Notes: a model not told the origin generated them from the sequence alone. DNA of 64,000 bases from Trissonchulus latispiculum (GCA_030248195.1 JASAND010004330.1:18350-82349); one strand, 5' to 3'. Positions 1 through 11,810 are shown, counted from the stretch's first letter. A program made the numbers and translations.

Positions 1-1254
1 TAAGTATTCCCACAGCAAGGCCACAATAATTCCAAATGTTTGTATGAATTATACAACTGATCTATTTAGTACTGTGATATTGGCGCTGGTACCTCACTAA
101 AGACGTGACAAGTGTAAAAAAGAATTGTGAAGTCAGCACTGACAATACAGCTATAACCATGTTACATACAAGAGTGTATTTGTTTTCTATTTTGACTACA
201 AAATTGTAATAATGAAGTTAAAAACTCCCCAGCGATTTGCTTGGAAAACCATGTTGGCAATATATACTGATATTGTTTCAAACATCGATAGATTGCGATT
301 CTGGCTGAGACTTTCGTGTAATGGAGCTTCTAAGGAATAACAGCATTGTGTAACAAGCAAGAATTTTGTGTAAAACGTGCCTGTATTGAGCATTTTACCC
401 TAACTATAGGCCTGCTGCGAGCACATTCTTCCTTATGATTGTGCCAATATAACAATTGTTTGGTAGTAATGGGCAATTGCAAATAGCCCAATTGCAAGCA
501 AATACTCATGGTGGGTCCGCTTCAACACTCACCCTGCGTACTACTAAAACTACAACATCTGGAAGGACACAAGCTCATTTAGACCCTGGAGGCACTGTGT
601 AGTTTTCATCGATTCATGAGCTTTAGTAGATCTGTAAATTTGGTTAGTATGCTTTGACCACTCTTGTGCTCATTTTCTGTAATTAGTACTTTTCATAAGC
701 TATGCAATAAGTAGTTTATTTTATTCAAGCAGTGAGATCACACTGTTCCGTTTCGAATGTTTAATTTGCACAAGAAAGTACAATCATGTCGAATTTTCTA
801 AACTTCTGTAGTCTGTGACTTTCCATTTAATTGTGTCATTGCGATTAAGTAAAACTGAGTTCGATTAGAAGCAAAACATTTTTGCTTCACTTCATTTTTG
901 TGCGAGCGAAAACTATAAACTTACATGCATTAACAAAACACAGTTTTATACAGATCCATGCGCTAAAGCGCGTATGTATGTGTAAAACCGATTGGCGCAG
1001 CACAAAAAACTTGCTGTTCTTTTGCAAAAACTTAATTTGCATAAACATCCACCTACTTTTAACTTTCAACATGGAGATGTGTATTTCATAGGAAAGGCTA
1101 TGAATAACATTGGCGACGTGATTAGACTTCCCTAAAAGCCGATTATAGTAGACCTGCTGCGTCGTGACGCAGCAGGAAAAAGAGTGAATTGTCAAGCGTT
1201 TTGCAAAACTAGAATGTACGGACTAAGGACCAATCGGTGGATCGAACGAATTTC
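1..1254. other. No gene seen; one short perfect hairpin
   Basis: The ORFs here are short, overlapping on both strands and of low-complexity composition, and I see no exon-like reading frame. The only structured site is a perfect hairpin at 1153-1176 with 11-bp arms (CCTGCTGCGTC and its complement) around a 2-base loop. A similar hairpin lies at 4342-4363, and CTGCTGCG words recur near 63150. Confidence 0.5.
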
Positions 1255-1735
1255 AAGTAACAAAGGGAGAATCACGCAAAAATTAAGATTAAAGATCTGG
1301 CCACTTATTTGGCCACTAGATTAAAAATTTTAATTTATATTTGACTCTTTCGCTTATTATTTAGTTTTATTATCAATTAGATAAGTCTGAATTTAATTAG
1401 TTAATTTTCTATTTTCAATTGCCAGTGCACCACAAATGCCAAACGTGCAAAAAGTGGTGTTGGGCGTGAGTCGGATTTTTCGTCGGCCAAGCCAATTAAC
1501 GAAGTGAGAATACCGCAAAAATTGACACTAAAAATCCGGCCACTTTTTGACCACAAACTTAATAACTTAATTTTAAATTTAACCTTTTTGCTTAACATTT
1601 AGTTTTATTATTAATTAAATTAGTCTGAATTTAATTTTAGTTTGTTTTCGACTTTCGTTTGCTAATGCACAACAAATGCCAAACGTTCAAAAAGTGAACA
1701 GACAGCATGTTTTTGTTCGTGTTCGTAGAATATTA
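1255..1735. repeat. Two-copy tandem duplication, period 240 bp
   Basis: The segment 1255-1494 is repeated with substitutions at 1495-1735. Anchors include AATGCCAAACGTGCAAAAAG at 1435 and its one-base variant at 1675, exactly 240 bp apart. Other shared parts are the GGCCACTTxTTxGxCCAC block and the TTTAGTTTTATTATxAATTA block. It has no coding frame and is probably a local duplication of intergenic sequence. Confidence 0.75.
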
Positions 1736-2642
1736 AAATTCACCAGAAAGCTGGCGAAAGCAAGCACGTTATTTATTACAACGGTTTATTATTTATCAGG
1801 CGAACAGATCTCAAAACAATTTCAAACGGCTGCTTGTTTTCAAGACTGTAATTATCTCTAATTATAACACCTCGCGCCCTTGGAAGTTTTAGTGTGGCGG
1901 ACGAACAAACTCATTGTCACATTCGGGCCGGAAGTCTAAAGCCTAGTTCACAGCCACCAAGTTTCGCGACAAGTCAAGTCAAGTCAAGTCACGTCAAAGT
2001 CAGCATTCACAGATGTCTTTGACTTGACCTGACTTGACTGGACTTTGACTTGAAGCCCTTCAAGTCAAAGTAGACCAACGTTCTACTTTGACTTGAAAAC
2101 TTGAAAATTCAGCCAATCAGATTTGGACAAGTCCAAAAGACACAGCCAATTTGTGCCTTCATCTGAAGAATAAGGAAATGATACTCTCCAAACCGCTTCC
2201 GTTGATACAATTGGAAAATTGGCCTGACATGGAACTTCCTCTTCCTCCGATTTCTTTTCCTTCTACAAGGCACCAGCAATCGCGAGTAGTGGTTGAGCAG
2301 CAACGAGATCATGAAACATCATTACCTAACCAGTGGTAATTAAAGATGCGCACGAGGAGCCCGTTCAGTTGGATTACTTTAATTGAAAAATAATTTGAAA
2401 TGAAATTTGAAACCTTCAATTGTAAAAAATAAATTTTAATAAGTCTTTAATAAAAATAAATTTTTGTTTAACAGATTATTCTCGAACCTGTCGCTTTTAA
2501 CTTAGCAGTAGAATACTGAAAAATTGTTTTAAATGCTTTATTAATTGCTTAAACTAAAATTTTTATTTGCTAAGTGCTCATCTATATATAATTTCAAACA
2601 AGCATACCCCTAAAAGAGGTATGGTTCTGCGACTGAGATTTA

Positions 2643-3018
2643 CAGCCGGTTGCAGCAAATATGATTAACTTCTAACTAAAATGTTATTAGCTAGTCTTAA
2701 TCTTATTTTAATCAGATTCTCCGTTGCACCAAGCTAGTTAGATTTTAAAATCTGATTAGCTCTTAAAACCAATCAGTATTTTTCCCAGATCAGCTCAAGC
2801 AAATCAGGTACAAGCTTATGTCACATGATGACTTTAGTTAGATTTTAGTCAGATTTTAATAAGATGTTAGTCAGAAGTTAGTCAAATGTTAATCTTCCCC
2901 CTGACTAGAATTAAAATCTAACTAACTTTCCATTTGGGGCAACGGAAAATGGCCTTAATTAGAACATAATTACAAATTAGTCTAATTAGATGTTAGTCAC
3001 ATTTGGTGCAACCGGCCG
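2643..3018. mobile_element. Nested 376-bp MITE, TTA TSD
   Basis: The ends CAGCCGGTTGCAGCAAAT (2643) and the complement of CGGCCGGTTGCACCAAAT (ending 3018) form imperfect TIRs flanked by TTA (2640-2642 and 3019-3021). The interior holds repeated TTAGTxAGATTTTAA words and a second inverted pair, CCGTTGC near 2721 and GCAACGG near 2939. That suggests a further element nested inside or a palindromic core. It has no coding capacity. Confidence 0.65.
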
Positions 3019-3164
3019 TTAATAATGTGATACTTAGTTTTAACGTAAAAATTGATGATTTTGACAAGTAACTTGTAGCTTTGGCCAACACTCAGTCAAG
3101 CTGTCTTTAGTTGATCTCCGTTTCTAATCTCACATCGTTGACAGAACACAACAAACGTTCCTAA

Positions 3165-3952
3165 AGCCCGGTTCATACTTCGTGTGCTTTGTGCTTTGTC
3201 CTTTTGTGCTTTTGTGCTTTGTGCTTTGTGCTTCCCGGTTCATACTTTTTGGAAAAGCACAGTGCTTTGTGCTTTGTGCTTTTCTAATTCATACTCCGAA
3301 AATGTGCTTTGTGCTTTGTGCTTTTGTGCTTTTGTGCTTTCGGGTGTGCTTTCGAATGTTGAGCCGAGTTCAACATTTTGAGTTGTGCTTTTGTGCTTAG
3401 CCAATCAAATTCCAGTATTCTTGGCATTATCCAATAGAAAGGAGAAGGCGGTGAATCAAAAGAGATTGAATACGGTAAAGGAAGAAAAGAAATGATGGAA
3501 AAATAGTAAAGTTATAAAAAGTATATATCAGTATTCAGTATACATGTCTAAACGGTAGGCATTTAATTTTAATTCACTGCATGATTTCAATATGTTATCC
3601 AAACTCTGGTAATTTTCTAACAGCGATGGTGGTTAATATTTTTTAAATTATTTTGTGCTGTTGCTTTGCTTTGGCAAATATGCTGGTTAGAAATTGATGA
3701 CTGACAAATTTAGATGAATATTATGCAGAATATTATGCAGGATACTTTCTGTGTTTCCATATGTCAGGTGACTAAATCTTGACTTGTGCTTTACTGTCCC
3801 CACGGGAAGTATGAACACGTCCTCGTGAGCACAAAGCACAAAGGACAAAGGACAAAAGCACAAAGGACAAAGCACAAAGGACAAAGCACAAAGCACTCTT
3901 AGAAAAGGACAAAAGCACAAAGCACAAAAGCACAAAAAGTATGAACCGGGCT
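3165..3952. mobile_element. Nested 788-bp MITE with GTGCTTT arrays, TAA TSD
   Basis: Perfect 16-bp TIRs (AGCCCGGTTCATACTT and complement) are flanked by TAA at 3162-3164 and 3953-3955. The left end carries a dense array of GTGCTTTGTGCTTTTG words (3181-3390), and the right end carries the same array inverted (3831-3936). The Cys/Leu/Phe-rich ORFs over these arrays are translation artefacts. The element sits inside the larger TAA-flanked element at 1940-5509 and is therefore the younger insertion. Confidence 0.85.
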
Positions 3953-5512
3953 TAAGTTATTTTGTTGCTTTTCAATTTTTTCCGCCAGCTATTTTTAGGT
4001 CAGCAGAAGTAGCCTTTTGTTGCAACCTCGCGTTGAGGAGATAAAATTGATACAGAAGTTAGCTGAACCGATACAAACGGCAGGTTCGCAAACTAGGCCC
4101 TGTATAAAAATCGAAACGGCATTTTTGTAGTTTTGGCCAAAATTAGCTGAATTAATTTTCTATAATTTATTCAGAAGTCAATGGTTGGTCAGTGTCAATC
4201 GCAAGTCTAAGCGATGCTTCTAAGACTAGCAATCTTAATTCACTTTTTATTTCATGAGCTAACTTTCTTATCCATGTCGGATTGACAGGGTCTAATTAGT
4301 ACTCTAGTATTACCAAAAAGAAAAATCGAAAACAGTTTTTCCTGCTGCGCCTCAGCGCAGCAGATCTCTTATGTTTGCTCGGCCCGAGACCTCACACGCA
4401 TTTTGCTTGATAAATATACGCATCACCGTAAATGCGTGTAAACAATGGTTTAAGATAGGGCTGGCATGATTTGTGTGTGTGAAATATTGTCTTTCATTCT
4501 ACAGAACTTCTGTTTCCGATTTATGTACTTATTACGCATATATGTATGTATATATTTGTTCCAATTCCAAAACCTGAAACGTCTATTCTCTGTTCTGATT
4601 GATGACTCACTGTTAAAGTTCAACTTTATCTCATCACAGCAAAGAATTCTCAAATACATGGAACTTAGGAAAAACATGTGATACTAAACACACAAATGCA
4701 GAATAGTTATAACTTTATCTCCGATGTAGAGGTAAATTAAGTTCCCAAGGTTTTAAAAAATCTTCAATGTTTTGCACGTACATTGCCTGTAGTAAGCAAG
4801 TGAGAGCTCACTTACCAAATAATTAGCTGCGCAGCAGGTTTACAATTACCTAAATGTCCGTCCAGCGAAAACTGAACCTTTTGCAGAAAATATTGCTTGT
4901 TATACAATATAGTAAGGTGAGAATTTTATTCACATTCTTCTTTTTCAGTGCTTCAGCTGTAACAGACTAAAGCATTTTGTTAGATGCAGCCAGTTGTTAG
5001 CTAGATACTTGTGAACTATTCTCAAAATTTTCCGACCTCATTTGCATAAATGCCGACACCCTGTAAAACTGATATGAAAGACGAAGTTTGAAGGGGGGCA
5101 TGGAAAATATTTGAAGTTTGGTTTAAGGGGGAACAGAGTAGAAACCCAAGAAACGTAAAACAACCAGATGCACAATGTAGATCAACACAAGTACGCATAA
5201 AAAGCAGAAATTAAAATACATAAAAACTAAAAATCAAAAAACTTAAATTTGCTATAACCAAATAGTATGCCCCCCTCGGTTAAAAAATGAGCTCAGCAGT
5301 ATACTAGGCCAATGTTAAACATAGGCGAATCTTGAACTGTGAATTGCTTTATAGTGCAATTCATATCCATTTTCCGTGTAAGTAGCTCTGCCTCCTTCTG
5401 TTGTGAATGCTCTCGCGTGATTTGACTTGACTTAGCTTGACTTTGACTTAGACTTGACTTGACGTGATTTGACTTGACGTGACTTGACTTAATGGCTGTG
5501 AACTAGGCTTAA

Positions 5513-6100
5513 CGGACGTTGATGTAGTCACTGGCGATGGCGTCGCATAGGTGCAGCGCCAAGTGGACCTTGGCGGTATTCAGGTAACGGAATTTCCGGC
5601 CCGAACTTTGTTTGAAAGAAATCGTAATCTTCAGAACTATCTTGTGCTAAATCTTGACGACTTTTGACTTGGTCTAGCTGACGACACAAGGATCATCAAT
5701 CCATCATCAATTTCCAGCATAAACTATCCCAATTTTTTTTATAACTGTCCCTGGCTTCCTACCTTCTTATCACTGGTAAACCACAGTACATCACCATTCT
5801 TGAAGCTATCTCTTGCAGAGGATGTAAGGGTTCTCGCTGGACGAGCTCAACGATTGAGCCTCTCAGTTACCTATAATTCAAATAATTCTGTTTCTATTAC
5901 TGTTTATAATTGAGTCCAACAACGAAATTTGCCTTTCGAATATATAACCAGGGGCATACAGAACTATTATTTTGTTAAAATAAAATCACCTGCCAACTAC
6001 TGGACAAAGCTCTTTTCCTGATGATTACATTCATCAAATTACCTTGATTATCTCAGAAATCATGCTACTGTTGCTCGAATTAGTTCTTTTAGTACTTTCC
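5513..6100. other. Region upstream of interrupted exon; no separate gene
   Basis: No independent gene is visible. An ATG at 6062 opens a strongly hydrophobic stretch (LLLLELVLLVLSSLF) that looks like a signal peptide, but it is in a different frame from the cysteine-rich exon that follows. A short intron or a frameshift would be needed to join them. Confidence 0.35.
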
Positions 6101-6125
6101 AGTCTGTTTTGCTTTTGTATGCAAG

Positions 6126-7493
6126 CAGCGCAAACTGCACCAACGCTTGCAATTTTGAGATTCCCCCTGAAGGCATGGCCGTGCTGCGGGCCAGAAGCCT
6201 ACTACGGAGCCCAAACGACACACAGCCACCGTTCGATATTTTGGTGTCCTATGTACCATGGTCATTCACAATGTATCGAATTTCTGAAAGTTGGAATGCG
6301 GAGGAAACCGCCGCGGTCAACGCCACAGTGACCACTGAGCAGTTTCAAACCTTCATTCTAAAGGCCGGTTCACACGATCAAATTCTCGTCAAACAAATTT
6401 GATCAATTTGCCTGTTTACACTGTCAAAATGGCATCAAATAATTTGACCAAATTTTGATCAAATTGGGCTCCAGTTTGAATTTGCGCGCGTAGAAACTGA
6501 TCAGTAAAAAGCGCAAACTAGTGTTTTCTTGTTATCTCAATGTGATTCTGAACCCAAACCTAAACGCCCTCGGGTCAAAGGTTGGTAAAAAGATCTAAAA
6601 CAATTAACAGTTTCAAAAACTTTTCATTCGCGATTTTTAAATAAAAATTATTTCATCAATTTTTGTGAACATTTGGCAATTTAAAATTATTTATATTTAA
6701 TGGAAGTGTATGCTATTACAATCCTGTGATTTTGCACATTGTGTTGAAAGACCGTAGAGAAACTGCATGTGTGAAGAAAACAAAAGGCTATGCTTCAAAT
6801 TGTTTAGGGTCACGTGATCCACGTGCTAAAATGTCATTGGACAAGTCGTCAAATATTTGATGGTTTTTGCGCACTGACCTAACCAATTTGATAGTTTGAT
6901 AGCGATTTGATGGCAAATTTGACGGAATTTGATGGAATTTGATGCCCGTTCAAACCATCAAATTTGGTCAAATAGCCAGTTTGGTCAAATTTGATCAAAT
7001 TTATTTGACGAAAATTTGATCGTGTGAACCGGCCTTAAGCGAAGCAGACGGCTTTGAGTCCAACCAGCTACAGTTGGGTTGCTTTCAGCCAGCGAACAGT
7101 AACGTTGACAGTAACCTAAATCAAAGCTGTTTCTTCTTCTACAGCTGCTCAGATGCAGACTGTAGCAGCAGTCCGGCCTTACCGTCGCAAGAAATTACGG
7201 TCAACAGAAACCGTGTCACGGTTAGCTATCGGTTAGACTGGTCCTATTTCAACTACACGGTTACGACCTGTCTGAAATTTTATGGTTTGGATAGCCAGGA
7301 CTGGTCTAATCAATCACATCAAATAGAGACCTATACCTTTTCTACGGAACTGTATTTTGTATTTCTTGAGATCGAAATTTGCATTGAGGTGCCGGAATGG
7401 TTTGTGCGGAAATTTAAACATAGCGGATCGAAGAGTAAGACAGATCAGGTTGAAATGGTCAATTTCGTCGACCACTTCATTCAATGGCTATAA
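6126..7493 (+). CDS. Secreted/ectodomain-type exon, split by a MITE
   Basis: Product unknown. An open frame runs from about 6126 (after the acceptor-like TATGCAAG) to 6361. It continues in matching register from 7038 to a TGGCTATAA stop at 7491-7493. With one copy of the TAA duplication kept and the insert removed, ATT CTA joins AGC GAA with no frame change. The joined product is roughly 230 residues, with at least ten cysteines (including CFFFYSCSDADCS) and several N-glycosylation sequons (NCT, NDT, NAT, NQS, NYT, NQS), as expected of an extracellular domain. An AATAAA lies at 7510-7515. The first part is probably an internal exon, since no in-frame start with a signal peptide is seen. The last ~50 residues may be intron read-through. 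The gene could be intact, if the insert is spliced out, or a pseudogene. No domain family was recognised. Confidence 0.55.
6362..7035. mobile_element. 674-bp Harbinger-type MITE inside a coding exon
   Basis: The ends AGGCCGGTTCACACGATC (6362) and its complement (ending 7035) are perfect TIRs flanked by TAA at 6359-6361 and 7036-7038. Subterminal arrays of AAATTTGATCAAATTTG words lie at both ends (6386-6470 and 6890-7020). Together, insert and duplication are 677 bp, so reading through would shift the frame and meets a stop at 6400. GT at 6368-6369, in the left TIR, and host AG at 7043-7044 could act as splice sites that keep frame, replacing Ser-Glu-Ala by Lys-Ala-Ala. Confidence 0.85.
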
Positions 7494-7538
7494 CGATACT
7501 GGCAGTGAGAATAAATTATTTGTAGTCATGGTTGGTGG

Positions 7539-7552
7539 ATTATTATTATTAC

Positions 7553-7586
<34 letters not shown>
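7539..7586. repeat. (ATT)n microsatellite
   Basis: An almost pure ATT run begins shortly after the stop of the exon that ends at 7493. The Leu- or Ile-rich ORFs across it are artefacts. Confidence 0.95.
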
Positions 7587-8038
7587 GAAATTATTAGCTG
7601 GTTGTCGACAAATGTAGGCACAGTTGTGAGGTTAGCACTGATAGGCAATATGTATATAACCAAATTAAATGCCAGAGTAAACCATGATAATTTGTATTGC
7701 TTGTATTGTAAAGGAATGCTTTGCAATACATGTTTAAATATGTATCATACATTTAGTATTTTATCTTGATTAAAGAACTGAATTGTGCCGATACAGTAGT
7801 TAATGTTCGTATTTTGAGGGCCAGATTAAGCTTCACGTCAATAATGATACAAAAATTATATGCATCAGGTATAATGATATCTAGCATTCCCGCTTGCCGA
7901 TACAGGGGTCCGTGGTTCTATTTCCGGCAGAGAGTTATGCAGCAGCTGACATAACTTGGTTAATATAGTGTTACTAACTAGGTTATAAACAAATGCTATC
8001 AGGTTTTTAACAAAGATTGAATTGTTAAAAATTCACTA

Positions 8039-9538
8039 GGGGAAGTTGCCCAAATATGGACAAGTGCGATTTTAACACACAAAGATAGGAGAAAAAAGTT
8101 GCCTAATATGGATACCTGGTGTGAAGATAGCGTGCACTAAAGATAGACATTTTGTGAAGTTAGCGCACACTCTTAAATTATGAAATTATTCAAGAATTAC
8201 TTAACTTGACAAACGCTCAGCGTATTTCTGACTTTTGTCTGAATTCGTCGGTACCTTAGCTAAATTGTCAATGGGGTCACGCTTGAACAGTTCAGTTGAG
8301 TTTGGGTTGAGTCGAGAAGTGGTCGGGGAATTCGATTGGGTTCGATCCGATTTTTGGGGTTCGCGCATTTATTGTTTAGTTGCGAGTTCTGCGTTGTTTT
8401 GTGAATTTCTTTGGCGCTATAAATTTATTCTAGTTTATATTTGAAAAGTAATGTGAAGTAGTTGCATTGTTAGTTTGATTTTATATTTTCTGGAGTCTTG
8501 CTGGCTCAGTTGTGAAATTGACAGTAAAATCATTTGTTGTTAAATATTCTTTCTAAGTAGACTTGGGGCAACTTCCATTGGCATCACACACCACACAGTT
8601 ACCTTGTGATCTTGTCTTATCCTAAATTCTAGATAATCAACTCGTTTTATTCAAGAACTAGTACATTTTACCAACAGACGTAGACTCGAACTTCACACTG
8701 GGTTCCTAATATGGACAAGAGGTGCCAAATATGGACACACACTTTATCACAGCGGCAACATCAAAGGATTTTGGTTAAAACTCAAAAATATGGTATTTTC
8801 AAAAACAAAACAATATTTTAGACAATGCGTTCCACCTCTGAAACTATTTTAGTCTTCATAGAACTATTTTCGTATTGAAATCTGTTTAATAATGGTTCAC
8901 GATTAATTTAGCTGAAATCGTCACTTTTAAAGCAAAATTTTATGTAGGTATATTTACATCAGCTGTTCATTTATCAATTGGTCAAGACTTTCCCATTAAA
9001 ACTTGCAAACAAAAATTAACCGTATCTTACAACTGAAAAAACGTTACTTTTACACGTAAAATAGCTTAGATTTTACATTGACCATATTTGGGCCTTCACA
9101 AAATTTCTGCTGTCCATATTAGGGCACATCGCTGAAAATGGCACCTAAATTAGTTCTCCTGCACAAAAAATTTTACTGGGTCAACTTTAAGTTTTGATAT
9201 TTTGCAAGAATAATCTACAAAGAATTGTCTATAAAATGATAGAAAAATTGTTAGTTAAACCTTAACTGAACTTGAGAATCCTTGCCTTGAAAAAGTAACT
9301 TTCCGACAGCATAAAGTAACTGGTTTGAAAATTAAAAGTTAACTAAAATTAGAAAACAATTCCTGGTAAATTTAATTCTGGACAGTTTTTGCTGAAAGTT
9401 GACCTCTCCAATGACAACATGTATATGTCGCTACTGCGAAAGTTTTATTTCAATCCATCTTGATAAGGAACCTACATACCTATCCAAAGTCAACGTTGTC
9501 CATATTTAGGCACTTGGCCATATTTCGGCAATTTCCCC
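8039..9538. mobile_element. Mariner-like TIR element, 1.5 kb, TA TSD
   Basis: The ends GGGGAAGTTGCCCAAATATGG (8039) and GGGGAAATTGCCGAAATATGG (complement, ending 9538) are imperfect TIRs flanked by TA on both sides. This is the target preference of the Tc1/mariner group. The word AATATGGACA and its variants recur in both orientations near 8053, 8107, 8710, 8732, 9078, 9115, 9499 and 9518, like repeated transposase-binding sites. No transposase ORF is present, so it is a non-autonomous derivative. A different TA-inserting superfamily cannot be excluded. Confidence 0.65.
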
Positions 9539-9654
9539 TACTATTTTTCATAACTATATAGCAAGAGTACGTAATAGAATAAGAGTATGAAACTCTTACA
9601 TCACTATGTGCTGAACATGCCTGACATGCTCGGTTCGTTAACTCAGGAACCCCA

Positions 9655-10108
9655 TTCCCGAAAGTCTCGGGGGAGATCCCACGTAATACTAATTACAAGC
9701 TTTTATACAAACGTGTGTCTGTTCTGATTCGTTAATTAGCTTAGGCTTACGGAAAGCTTGTTAGCAACTTTTAATTAATTAATTATAACTTTAATTAGGT
9801 TAATGCAATTAAAACACTAATTCGACAACTTTGTAGCATTTTTCCTGCTCTTTCCAATGATATAAAAATTGTTGCACAAAACAATGGAGTATGCAACAAT
9901 TTTTATGTCATTGAAATGAGCAGAAAAATGCTACAAAGCTGTCGAATTAGTGTTTTAATTTCCCTAACCTAATTAAAGTTATAATTAATTAATTAATTAA
10001 AAATTACTAATAAAAGCCTAAGCTACATAATTAGCTAATCAGCGAGCAGACATACGTTTGTATGAAAGCATGTAATTAGTGTTAGGTGGGATTCCCGAGA
10101 CTTTCGCG
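9655..10108. mobile_element. Foldback element with ~215-bp arms
   Basis: The sequence from CCGAAAGTCTCGGG at 9655 to about 9880 returns inverted from about 9890 to 10108. It includes the words ACTAATTCGACAxCTTTGTAG and TAATTAATTATAACTTTAATT on both arms. The centre is a short palindrome around TTGTTGCACAAAACAATGG. It has no ORF, and no clear target duplication was found. Confidence 0.7.
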
Positions 10109-10191
10109 CCTCAGATAGACCAACAATTTAACAGCCGGAACCCAGAAATTTGCTCTGCTCTGAAAAAATAGCTCTGATCTCTGTGGGAAAA

Positions 10192-10568
10192 CCAGAGATG
10201 GAACCGGGTCACCGGATCACCGGATCAGTTCGGGTCACTTATTGGACCGGGTCATCGGGTCAAGAGCTTCTTCGACCTGATTTTGACTCGGTTTTCTGAA
10301 TTTACCTCAAATATTAGAAATGTTTGGCTTACTAAGCTTACTTATTTTAGATTAAGTTTTCGTTCGATGTTCAATATTAATTTGCTTATTTTTTATATTT
10401 TTGTCTTGAACATTTTCGTAGCTTGAGGTTGTTTGAATCTGTCTGTATCTGGCAGATTATTGTTTAGTTTTATCGGTTTTATGATTATTGCATAAATCTA
10501 TTTAGTATACACTATGTGGTTTGCCGACTGTTTTCGCAACCGGGTCACTGGATCAAGGTTCAAACCTT
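10192..10568. repeat. ACCGGGTCACxGGATCA direct repeats
   Basis: GAACCGGGTCACCGGATCAC near 10201 recurs as AACCGGGTCACTGGATCA near 10540, and related words lie between 10222 and 10262. It may be the remains of a transposon end. No gene is seen. Confidence 0.4.
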
Positions 10569-10589
10569 AGATGGCTTCGCTTAACTTAG

Positions 10590-10855
10590 TTGTAGCACTT
10601 CTACCAGCGCTGGTGGACCAGGGAGAAACCAAGGACAAGCCCCGGAGGCGTCAGGCCTCCTCGTACCCACGAAACCAGGACCTAGAAGAGAGACGGGAAG
10701 AGGGAGGTTCAGCTTTTCATTCTGGATTGAAAGTAAAGAATTGGAACCACGGCCCTTCTGATCCCGAGACAGACGTGCTAACCCACTACACCACAGGGCC
10801 ATCAGCTTAACTCCCATATCAGGCTTATCAGTCTTTCCTATGCCTGCTTCTCTTA
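10590..10855 (-). mobile_element. tRNA-derived SINE, copy 1
   Basis: On the minus strand, a head beginning GGCCCTGTGGTGTAGTGGGT contains a polymerase III A-box-like stretch. A weakened B box follows near 10740-10755. The body shares TCTACCAGxGCTGGTGGACC, GGACCTAGAA and AGGTTCAGxTTTTCA blocks, in the same order, with the copy at 18783-19055. The flank CTTTCCTATGCCTGCTT is also shared, so the unit extends past the tRNA head. Confidence 0.7.
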
Positions 10856-10869
10856 CACAGGTTCTGTTT

Positions 10870-11800
10870 TTACACTTCTTACATGATCCGGAGCAGCATT
10901 TTCATAACCACAAATTTTTCATTCGTTATAAAAAGCATGTAAACTAGCTACGCTTAGTACAATAAATTCCCTTATTTGGTATATAACTAGTGATTTCAAA
11001 GACAGTCCCCGTTAACAGTTCCTTAACTTCATTATTTGGTCTGCCAGTTTCATCCCTGTTTTCAGCAACCCCACTAATTCCATTGAAAGGGAAAACTGCA
11101 GATTAATGTATCAAACAATTGGTAGAAGTATTTTAATTGTTCCCCCGTATAAGTGGGCACCAGTGAATGTGCCAGTGTGTTTGTCAAATACACGGCAGGT
11201 GACATTAAGGTCTTGCGTTGGATAACAAATTATCTTAGATAATCCTCTTTGTCAAAATGTGTATCTCCAAAATTCTAATAGGAAACATGAGTTTTTCAAA
11301 TAATTAGAGCTCCGACTTTCTTCCTTGTGAGAAATTTGAGATGACCTTAACTGGAAATTGGGGTCGGATTATGGTTTGGGATGATGTTCTTTTGTTGGTT
11401 GAGAATATGACAGAAATATGGTAGTGGAAAAGTGACTATAGTTGCCACTTTGACTACATCTTCTTCTTTCTCATACATACATGACAAATGTGACTTAAAA
11501 TTTTTAACTGCTAAATGAAATTTGATAAACCTGGCATCGAGGAGAAGGAGTATTTGAAGTTTGAAGAGTCTCAGGAAAAATCAAGGAAATTGAATGTGAT
11601 GTAGAAATAGGCAATTCTAGTCTTAATTATTCAATATGGTGCGATATTTAAGGACTATTTTGCGATCGTGGCGGTGCTGGTTATGCACTCCATATTGCTT
11701 CTTGAGGATTAGTTTTGAAGGCTGTACTACCCTGTTTTACTTGAAAACTATCTAAAATATAGTTATCTAGAAAATAATATCTAATATCTTTAATTATCTA
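10870..11800. other. No gene or clear repeat seen
   Basis: This is AT-rich sequence with only short ORFs that lack splice context. No inverted or direct repeats were noticed. Confidence 0.5.
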
Positions 11801-11810
11801 AAAATAGTAA

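Larger units (their letters stand above)
1940..5509. mobile_element. PIF/Harbinger-type TIR element, 3.57 kb, TAA TSD
   Basis: The terminal inverted repeats are AGCCTAGTTCACAGCC at 1940 and its complement ending at 5509. Each is flanked by TAA (1937-1939 and 5510-5512), the TWA target duplication typical of PIF/Harbinger elements. Both ends carry arrays of the words GTCAAGTC and TTGACTTGA (about 1969-2095 and 5418-5492), in inverted orientation relative to each other. No transposase-like ORF is present, and much of the length consists of two further elements inserted inside. Confidence 0.8.

Noticed and set aside
3182..3935. Cys/Leu/Phe-rich ORFs
   Set aside because: Translation of GTGCTTT word arrays within a MITE.
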